Assembly: GCF_016908195.1 (NCBI RefSeq)
Contig: NZ_JAFBDK010000004.1
Coordinates: 62,001 to 126,000 of the forward strand
Reading direction: 5' to 3'
Source of the DNA: Jeotgalibacillus terrae
GTDB taxonomy: Bacteria; Bacillota; Bacilli; Bacillales; Jeotgalibacillaceae
Length of the DNA: 64,000 bases
Shown: positions 57,906 through 64,000 of the stretch, one piece after another
Layout: every line of letters begins with the position of its first letter
Numbering within the stretch: the stretch's first letter is position 1
Notes under the pieces: model-generated
What the model was told of the DNA's origin: nothing
Database searches by the model: none
The model's input: only the letters and a program-made list of their open reading frames with translations
Made by a program: the position numbers and the translations under genes

Positions 57906-58017
57906 TAGTCAAGCTCCTTTTCAAAAAGGTATATGTCTAATAGTATAACATGTGTGTAAGGTGAACTGTTATGGTTAGAAAATCTGCTGTATAATAAATC
58001 AGAAAGGAAGTGATGAT

Positions 58018-58473
58018 ATGGCTAACAGAGTTGAAGATCACCTGACGCCAGGGCTATATGAAGAATTTTTACACGAGCGGTTTGTTCAGCTTGCAACTGT
58101 AGATGCAGAGTCCGGCGGTACGAATATAGCATCATTGTCATGGGTACATGCTAAAGACGAATCAACAATTATATTTGCCGTGGATCACCGATCAAGAATT
58201 ATACAGAACATAGAAAAACAGCCGCTTTGTTCACTCTCTATCATTGCGGGGGGAAGTACGTATTCCATCAGTGGTAAAGCAGTGGCTGCCGGACAATCCT
58301 CAGCTGATGTGCCGATCGGACTTTCCATTATCCGTCTGGATATTTCAGAAGTCAGGGATGTCATGTTCTACGGGGCTAAAATTATTACAGACCCGGCGTT
58401 TGCAAAAACGTATGATGAGCAGGCTGCCAGAAACCTTGATCAGCAGGTCATGGAAGAATTAAAAAAGCACTGA
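58018..58473 (+). CDS. ylaL: Pyridoxamine 5'-phosphate oxidase-like flavin-binding protein (YlaL)
   Basis: A 151-residue split-barrel protein of the PNPOx-like group (FVQLATVDAESGGTNIASLSWVHAKDESTIIFAVDHRSRIIQNIEKQP). It probably binds FMN or heme; the reaction is unknown. GAAAGGAAGTG precedes the ATG. Name by synteny and similarity. Confidence 0.8.
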   Translation: MANRVEDHLTPGLYEEFLHERFVQLATVDAESGGTNIASLSWVHAKDESTIIFAVDHRSRIIQNIEKQPLCSLSIIAGGSTYSISGKAVAAGQSSADVPIGLSIIRLDISEVRDVMFYGAKIITDPAFAKTYDEQAARNLDQQVMEELKKH

Positions 58474-58490
58474 CCTGGTCAGTGCTTTTA
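58465..58490. terminator. Terminator between ylaL and the next convergent gene
   Basis: AAGCACTGACC and GGTCAGTGCTT pair around one T, with A and T runs. Confidence 0.9.
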
Positions 58491-58495
58491 ACGTA

Positions 58496-58996
58496 TCAGG
58501 AAATTGTGATTTTACGAACGTTTGTAATCGGATTATCTCTGTTAGAACCATCTTCAAATAAAATGTGAACAGGACCATCTTCGCGGAGCGGTTTTCCATT
58601 TTTCGAGAAAGCTAAAATTAATTCTCCGGCTTCTTCCATTGAAAATGAATGGACGCCATCAGCGGTTGAGATCATCACTTTTTCAGCGCCGGATTCAGGT
58701 TCTGCATTTTTTATAAAAGGCTTCATTTTAATGCCGAAAGTGCCGTTTAACAGCTGTTCTTTCTGCGTTTTCTTCTTTGCAGGGGAAGCAGCTTTGGGAA
58801 TTTCAGCTCCTTCTTTAATTTCTCTGGAGAAGTGTTCAGCGACAGCTTTGGAATATTGTTCGATCTCGTCTACTTCCACCCGTTCTTCATCAAAATAAGT
58901 CGTAAGGTCAATTTTTCTTTCATCAAAAATCCAGACGCTTGGATCTATAGTCAGCTGGAATTTAACCCGGCCTGAAATAGGTATAATATTATTCAT
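58496..58996 (-). CDS. Conserved hypothetical protein
   Basis: A 166-residue soluble protein beginning MNNIIPISGRVKFQLTIDPSVWIFDERKIDL. The N-terminal part is a conserved beta-rich block; the middle (about 65-90) is lysine/alanine-rich and likely disordered; a second small domain follows. Similar Bacillus proteins carry a peptidyl-prolyl isomerase label in databases, but no catalytic signature is visible, so I give no function. AAGGGGG precedes the ATG at 58996. Confidence 0.72.
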   Translation of the reverse strand: MNNIIPISGRVKFQLTIDPSVWIFDERKIDLTTYFDEERVEVDEIEQYSKAVAEHFSREIKEGAEIPKAASPAKKKTQKEQLLNGTFGIKMKPFIKNAEPESGAEKVMISTADGVHSFSMEEAGELILAFSKNGKPLREDGPVHILFEDGSNRDNPITNVRKITIS

Positions 58997-59177
58997 GATT
59001 CGTATCCCCCTTAAGATCTGTCCTTTGAGTATACATCTTAATATTAAATGTGTCACATATCGTAAAACACACTAAATCAACAAGACGCTGCTTGCAATTT
59101 TGCTGATAAAACGCTACACTTTAGGTTAAGCAGCTATGATGTATCGCATGAAAACTGAATGGATTGGGGGGATCAGT

Positions 59178-59459
59178 GTGACATCAGAAATGAAGATTGA
59201 CCATCGTGAAAAAGCCTATGAGCTTTTACGTAAAGATGCCGAAAAAATAGCGCAGCTAATCAAAGTTCAAATGGATAACTTAACGATGCCCCAGTGTCCA
59301 TTGTATGAAGAGGTATTAGATACGCAAATGTTTGGGTTATCCCGTGAAATAGAATTCGCCGTCAGGCTCGGGCTAGTGGATGAAGCAGATGGAAAGACAT
59401 TAATTGACTCACTTGAAAGAGAAATGTCAACGCTCCATGATGCTTTTACCAATAAATAA
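59178..59459 (+). CDS. ylaN: YlaN (UPF0358), iron-homeostasis protein
   Basis: A 93-residue helical cytosolic protein matching YlaN ([48 protein letters not shown]). Recent work links YlaN to Fur and iron limitation; it is essential under iron-poor conditions in B. subtilis. GTG at 59178 follows GGGGGG at six bases and gives the usual length. Upstream in-frame ATGs lack a ribosome site. Confidence 0.9.
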   Translation: MTSEMKIDHREKAYELLRKDAEKIAQLIKVQMDNLTMPQCPLYEEVLDTQMFGLSREIEFAVRLGLVDEADGKTLIDSLEREMSTLHDAFTNK

Positions 59460-59469
59460 CTTTCAATCA

Positions 59470-59504
59470 CTCAAACAAACTTTTCAGATTGTTTGAGTTT
59501 TTTT
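59470..59504 (+). terminator. Terminator after ylaN
   Basis: CTCAAACAA and TTGTTTGAG pair around ACTTTTCAGA-type loop bases, followed by seven T residues. Confidence 0.9.
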
Positions 59505-59522
59505 ATATCAAAAAAAGAGGAT

Positions 59523-59552
59523 TTTACACATTTCCTGTTGAATAAATATACA
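59523..59552 (+). promoter_or_regulatory. Possible ftsW promoter
   Basis: TTTACA and TATACA are 18 bases apart. If used, RNA would start near 59560, leaving a leader of only a few bases before the ATG at 59569. Confidence 0.4.
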
Positions 59553-59568
59553 GATGGGACTGATAAGA

Positions 59569-60819
59569 ATGTCGACCATTCTGAAAAGAATGTTCAGGTC
59601 TTACGATTATTCATTGATGGCTGTATACATACTCTTAGGAGTTTTCGGGGTTGTCATGGTTTACAGTGCAGGAATGGTGTATGCAGTAGAAATCCTTGAC
59701 CAGAGCCCTGATTTTTTCTATATGAAACAGCTTAGAAATCTGATTATCGGGGTAATAGGATTTACAGTGATGGCATTAATTCCTTATAAGTTATATAAGG
59801 AGGGCATGATGCTCAAAATCATATTTGGGCTAATGTTTGTGCTGCTGATTGCCGTACATATATTTGGATCTGAAGTAAACAATGCACAAAGCTGGATCAT
59901 GCTCCCGGGTTTCCAGTTGCAGCCTGCTGAATTTGCCAAGCTTGGGATGATCGTTTATCTCTCAGCAGTGTATGCAAAAAAACAGTCTTATATTGATGAA
60001 TTTAACAAAGGGGTTATGCCACCGATTGTTATGCTTATTGCAGCATGTTTTCTGGTTGCTGCCGAACCTGATTTCGGAACTGCTGCCATTATATTTGCTA
60101 TCGGTATGAGTGTGATCATCGCATCAGGCATGAAAGTGAAAAGTATGCTGAAGCTTGCCGGGCTTGCAGGTGGAGTAATCGCTGTAATTGCAGGCCTGCT
60201 GTTTTTAATAAGCCGGAATACATTCTCCAATATCTTTTCTGAAGAGCGCTTGGGAAGAATTGCAGCCTATCAGGATCCTTTTGCTCATATCAGTGATAAC
60301 GGCTGGCAGCTTGTCGGATCTTATTATGCAATAGGAAACGGCGGGCTGTGGGGAAGCGGACTCGGTCAGAGTATCCAGAAACTTGGATTCCTTCCTGAGC
60401 CGCATACTGACTTTATCATGGCAATCATTGCTGAAGAACTTGGAATCTTCGGTGTGGGATTCGTTCTGCTCGGTCTTGCCTATATTGTCCTTAAAGGAAT
60501 TAGAATTGGGCTGCGGTGCAGGAACCAATTTGGAAAAATGCTGGCCATTGGTATATCCAGCATGATCGGTATTCAGACCTTTATCAATCTTGGCGGAATG
60601 TCCGGTTTGATTCCAATCACAGGTGTACCGCTACCGTTTATCAGTTATGGCGGCTCGTCACTGATCCTACTATCATTATCTATGGGGCTGCTGATGAATG
60701 TGGCCATGTTTGTCAGATATGAGGAAAAATACTTCGCAAAAGAAAAACAGAGTGTACCGGTTAAAAATAGTAAGGCATCTTCAATGAATGAAAAGAACAC
60801 AGCTAGATTATATCGCTAG
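59569..60819 (+). CDS. ftsW: Cell-division lipid II glycosyltransferase FtsW
   Basis: A 416-residue SEDS-family membrane protein with ten helices. It polymerises lipid II into glycan strands at the septum with a class B PBP. Family blocks: the large extracytoplasmic loop with ERLGRIAAYQDPF and the C-terminal PFISYGGSSL. Position after ylaN and before pycA matches ftsW (ylaO). The ATG at 59569 aligns with B. subtilis FtsW; another in-frame ATG lies at 59554. Neither has a clear ribosome site. Confidence 0.92.
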   Translation: MSTILKRMFRSYDYSLMAVYILLGVFGVVMVYSAGMVYAVEILDQSPDFFYMKQLRNLIIGVIGFTVMALIPYKLYKEGMMLKIIFGLMFVLLIAVHIFGSEVNNAQSWIMLPGFQLQPAEFAKLGMIVYLSAVYAKKQSYIDEFNKGVMPPIVMLIAACFLVAAEPDFGTAAIIFAIGMSVIIASGMKVKSMLKLAGLAGGVIAVIAGLLFLISRNTFSNIFSEERLGRIAAYQDPFAHISDNGWQLVGSYYAIGNGGLWGSGLGQSIQKLGFLPEPHTDFIMAIIAEELGIFGVGFVLLGLAYIVLKGIRIGLRCRNQFGKMLAIGISSMIGIQTFINLGGMSGLIPITGVPLPFISYGGSSLILLSLSMGLLMNVAMFVRYEEKYFAKEKQSVPVKNSKASSMNEKNTARLYR

Positions 60820-60847
60820 AAGTTTGACATCATGAAGGAGGATCATT

Positions 60848-63800
60848 ATGAAAAAAATTAATAAGGTACTAGTAGCTAACAGAGGAGAAATTGCAATCAG
60901 AGTATTTCGCGCCTGTACGGAGCTGAACATCCGTACAGTTGCCGTTTACTCTAAAGAGGACAGCGGCTCATTCCACCGCTTCAAAGCGGATGAAGCTTAT
61001 ATTGTAGGTGAGGGTAAAAAGCCGATTGATGCCTACCTGGACATTGAAGGCATTATTGAAATTGCAAAAAGAGCAAATGTAGATGCAATCCATCCTGGTT
61101 ATGGATTTCTTTCAGAAAATATTCACTTTGCGAGACGCTGTGAAGAAGAAGGGATTACATTTGTCGGCCCGACTTCAGAACACCTTGATATGTTCGGTGA
61201 CAAAGTAAAAGCCAGACAACAGGCAATTAATGCTGAAATTCCGGTTATTCCAGGCAGTGACGGCCCTGTTGAAAGCTTAGAGGAAGTACAGGCATTCGGC
61301 GAAAAACACGGATTCCCTTTTATTATTAAAGCTTCTCTTGGCGGAGGCGGCCGCGGAATGAGAATTGTCCGTTCGGCAAGCGATGTCAAAGAGTCTTATG
61401 ATCGTGCAAAATCAGAAGCGAAAGCAGCATTTGGAAATGATGAAGTATACGTAGAGAAGTTTATTGAAAACCCTAAACATATTGAAGTTCAGATCCTTGG
61501 AGACCATGAAGGAGAAATCATTCACCTTTATGAGCGTGACTGCTCGATTCAACGCCGTCATCAGAAAGTCGTTGAAATTGCTCCTTCAGTTTCACTTCCT
61601 GATGGGCTTCGTGATGAAATCTGTGATGCAGCTGTTAAGCTTGCTAATAACGTATCTTATCTCAATGCAGGGACAGTAGAGTTTCTTGTAGCAAATAATG
61701 AGTTTTTCTTTATTGAAGTTAATCCTCGTGTTCAGGTTGAACATACGATTACTGAAATGATCACGGGTGTTGATATTGTGCAATCACAGCTTCTGATTGC
61801 AGAAGGCCACACGCTGCACAGTGCAAAAGTTAATATACCAAAGCAGGAAGACGTTCAACTGAATGGGTTTGCGATTCAGTCACGTGTTACAACCGAGGAT
61901 CCATTAAACGGATTTATGCCGGATTCAGGACGTATCATGGCATATCGCTCAGGTGGCGGATTCGGTGTTCGTCTGGATGCCGGTAATGGATATCAGGGTG
62001 CAGAAATATCGGCGCATTATGATTCACTTTTAGTGAAAGTATCTACATGGGCACTAACTTTTGAACAAGCTGCAGCTAAAATGGTCAGAAATTTACAAGA
62101 ATTCCGTATTCGAGGTATAAAAACAAATATTCCTTTTCTTGAAAATGTCGTGAAACATGAAAAGTTTTTAAGTGGTGAATATGATACGTCATTCATTGAT
62201 CATACACCTGAGCTTTTCCTATTCCCGAAGCGTAAAGACAGAGGAACAAAGATGCTTGCGTATATCGGTAATGTAACAGTAAATGGCTTCCCTGGTGTGG
62301 ATCAAGGCGAAAAACCTGATTTTGGCAAGCCGAGAATCCCGAAAGTAAACCTGCTTGAAGAACCACCGGCAGGTACAAAACAAATCCTTGATGAAAGAGG
62401 CGCTGATGGACTGAAGGAGTGGGTGAAAGAGCAGGATGAGGTACTTGTCACAGATACAACCTTCCGTGATGCTCACCAGTCATTACTGGCAACCCGTGTC
62501 AGGACAGTTGACCTGAAAAACATTGCTGATGCATCAGCACGTATGCAAAGCGACCTATTCTCATTTGAAATGTGGGGTGGCGCAACTTTCGATGTTGCCT
62601 ATCGTTTCCTGAAAGAGGACCCGTGGATGAGGTTGCTGACGCTGCGTGAAAAAATTCCAAATGTCATGTTCCAGATGCTGCTGCGTGCCTCTAATGCGGT
62701 AGGATACAAAAATTATCCGGATAATGTAATTCAGGAATTTGTTAAACGCTCAGCGTACGCTGGTATTGATGTATTCAGGATCTTTGACAGCCTTAACTGG
62801 GTTGAAGGAATGGAAACTGCTATACAGGCAGTCCGCGATTCAGGGAAAGTTGCTGAAGCGGCAATATGCTATACAGGGGACATTTTAGATCCGACACGTA
62901 CAAAATATGATACAGATTACTATAAATCTCTTGCGAAAGAGCTTGAAAATCAAGGTGCACATATCCTTGCAATTAAAGATATGGCTGGACTTCTTAAGCC
63001 TGAAGCTGCTTATCGACTGATATCTGAACTGAAGGATACTGTTGATCTGCCAATTCACCTTCATACACATGATACAAGCGGTAATGGTATCTTCCAATAT
63101 GCCCGTGCAATTGAAGCGGGTGTGGACATTGTTGATACTGCACTCGGTGCGATGAGCGGTCTTACTTCTCAGCCTAGTGCAAGCTCGCTTGCTTATGCAT
63201 TAAAGGGGAATACGAGACAGTTGAAGCTGGATGTAGACCACTCACAAACACTGTCTCATTACTGGGAAGATGTGCGTAAATACTATGCTCCTTTTGAAAG
63301 CGGGATGAACTCGCCTCATTCAGAAATTTATAAGCATGAAATGCCTGGCGGACAGTATTCAAACCTTCAGCAACAGGCAAAAGCTGTTGGTCTTGGTGCA
63401 CGCTGGGAAGAAGTGAAAGAGATGTATGCACGCGTAAACCAGATGTTTGGTGATATTGTAAAAGTAACGCCGTCTTCTAAAGTTGTCGGGGATATGGCAC
63501 TCTTTATGGTTCAAAATGATCTGGATGAACAATCTGTCATTGAAAAAGGAAATTCTATTGACTTCCCGGATTCTGTGATTGAACTATTCTCAGGGTATCT
63601 TGGCCAGCCACACGGCGGTTTCCCTGAAGATCTGCAGAAGGTCATTTTGAAAGGGAAAGAACCGATTACTGTAAGACCTGGTGAACTGATGGAGCCGGTT
63701 GATTTTGATAAGCTGAAAGAAGAGTTGTTCCACGAACTGGGTCGTCCGGTTACAAGCTTTGATGCGCTGGCACATGCACTCTATCCGAAGGTATTCAAAG

Positions 63801-64000
63801 AGTTCACTGATACCGCTGCGCAATTTGGTGACGTTTCTGTGATCGATACACCTACTTTCTTCTATGGTATGAAACTGAATGAAGAGATTGAAGTTGAGAT
63901 CGAAACAGGTAAGACACTGATACTGAAACTGGTTTCTATTGGAGAAGCAAGAGCAGATGGCACAAGAGTACTTTACTTCGACCTGAATGGTCAGCAGCGT
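60848..64000 (+). CDS. pycA: Pyruvate carboxylase (3' end outside window)
   Basis: The first 1051 codons of a biotin enzyme that makes oxaloacetate from pyruvate, bicarbonate and ATP. The biotin carboxylase half (1-450) shows GYGFLSEN, an ATP-grasp loop GGGGRGMR and EVNPRVQVEHT. The carboxyltransferase barrel starts near VTDTTFRDAHQS (about 536) with catalytic metal ligands. The allosteric domain follows; the biotin carrier domain is cut off by the window. AAGGAGGATCATT precedes the ATG. Pyruvate carboxylases are direct or DarB-mediated targets of cyclic di-AMP control in Firmicutes. Confidence 0.96.
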   Translation, partial: MKKINKVLVANRGEIAIRVFRACTELNIRTVAVYSKEDSGSFHRFKADEAYIVGEGKKPIDAYLDIEGIIEIAKRANVDAIHPGYGFLSENIHFARRCEEEGITFVGPTSEHLDMFGDKVKARQQAINAEIPVIPGSDGPVESLEEVQAFGEKHGFPFIIKASLGGGGRGMRIVRSASDVKESYDRAKSEAKAAFGNDEVYVEKFIENPKHIEVQILGDHEGEIIHLYERDCSIQRRHQKVVEIAPSVSLPDGLRDEICDAAVKLANNVSYLNAGTVEFLVANNEFFFIEVNPRVQVEHTITEMITGVDIVQSQLLIAEGHTLHSAKVNIPKQEDVQLNGFAIQSRVTTEDPLNGFMPDSGRIMAYRSGGGFGVRLDAGNGYQGAEISAHYDSLLVKVSTWALTFEQAAAKMVRNLQEFRIRGIKTNIPFLENVVKHEKFLSGEYDTSFIDHTPELFLFPKRKDRGTKMLAYIGNVTVNGFPGVDQGEKPDFGKPRIPKVNLLEEPPAGTKQILDERGADGLKEWVKEQDEVLVTDTTFRDAHQSLLATRVRTVDLKNIADASARMQSDLFSFEMWGGATFDVAYRFLKEDPWMRLLTLREKIPNVMFQMLLRASNAVGYKNYPDNVIQEFVKRSAYAGIDVFRIFDSLNWVEGMETAIQAVRDSGKVAEAAICYTGDILDPTRTKYDTDYYKSLAKELENQGAHILAIKDMAGLLKPEAAYRLISELKDTVDLPIHLHTHDTSGNGIFQYARAIEAGVDIVDTALGAMSGLTSQPSASSLAYALKGNTRQLKLDVDHSQTLSHYWEDVRKYYAPFESGMNSPHSEIYKHEMPGGQYSNLQQQAKAVGLGARWEEVKEMYARVNQMFGDIVKVTPSSKVVGDMALFMVQNDLDEQSVIEKGNSIDFPDSVIELFSGYLGQPHGGFPEDLQKVILKGKEPITVRPGELMEPVDFDKLKEELFHELGRPVTSFDALAHALYPKVFKEFTDTAAQFGDVSVIDTPTFFYGMKLNEEIEVEIETGKTLILKLVSIGEARADGTRVLYFDLNGQQR

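Noticed and set aside
59493-59699. 68-codon open frame overlapping the start of ftsW
   Set aside because: Out of frame with ftsW and overlapping its conserved first helix; no ribosome site.

Overview
The window reads as a chromosomal backbone segment of a low-GC Gram-positive bacterium of the order Bacillales, close to Bacillus and the Planococcaceae; I cannot fix the genus. The main reason is gene order. From left to right the genes recall long stretches of the Bacillus subtilis map: ykwC, patA, cheV, ykyB, fadH (ykuF), ykuJ, darB (ykuL), ccpC (ykuM), dapH, dapL, ykuT, ykuU, ykuV, yknUV, then ktrC, rnjA, rpoY, def, ykyA, pdhABCD, speA, yktAB, an inositol-phosphatase gene, ylaF, typA, ylaH, ylaI, ylaL, ylaN, ftsW and pyc. 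Gene names rest on remembered sequence and synteny; no database search was run. I see no rRNA, tRNA, phage, CRISPR array or transposase gene.

Layout. 1-5.5 kb: an acetyltransferase cut by the window edge, a beta-hydroxyacid dehydrogenase, aminotransferase PatA, a CorA transporter and an MFS permease. 5.5-13.8 kb: thiol-disulfide protein YkuV, chemotaxis coupling protein CheV, YkyB, the polyphosphate pair ppx-ppk, and a PAS-GGDEF-EAL signalling protein. 13.9-22.9 kb: FadH with a textbook FadR operator, a short membrane protein, a glutaredoxin, YkuJ, the CBS protein DarB, a drug-efflux-type MFS, CcpC, the acetyl-branch lysine/diaminopimelate genes dapH-dapL, an MscS channel and a 2-Cys peroxiredoxin. 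23-33 kb: a heterodimeric ABC exporter, a bd-type quinol oxidase behind a Rex-type operator, KtrC, RNase J1 with RpoY, a tiny basic-peptide gene with its own promoter, and peptide deformylase. 33-40 kb: the lipoprotein YkyA, the pyruvate dehydrogenase operon and a deacetylase lipoprotein. 40-46.9 kb: a possible small RNA with a cre box, speA, yktA, yktB, a ykzI-like gene, the phosphatase, ylaF, typA and ylaH.

47.3-57.7 kb holds a branched-chain amino acid operon, ilvE-[T-box]-ilvB-ilvH-ilvC-leuA-leuB-leuC-leuD-ilvA, placed between ylaH and ylaI. In B. subtilis the ilv-leu operon lies elsewhere, so this is a rearrangement or relocation. It has a sigma-A promoter, an upstream cre box and a T-box with an apparent isoleucine specifier. 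The last gene, ilvA, has lost an in-frame start codon, apparently by one missing G. After it come ylaI, ylaL, a conserved small protein, ylaN, ftsW and the first 1051 codons of pyruvate carboxylase, cut by the right edge.

Functional links: PDH, pyruvate carboxylase, acetolactate synthase and CcpC all act at the pyruvate/citrate node. DarB, KtrC and pyruvate carboxylase belong to families tied to cyclic di-AMP signalling. No large undescribed system is evident. The most unusual items are a family of MITE-like palindromic repeats in five places, a 23-codon basic peptide gene with promoter, ribosome site and terminator, a small-RNA-like unit between the PDH genes and speA, and the ilvA frameshift.
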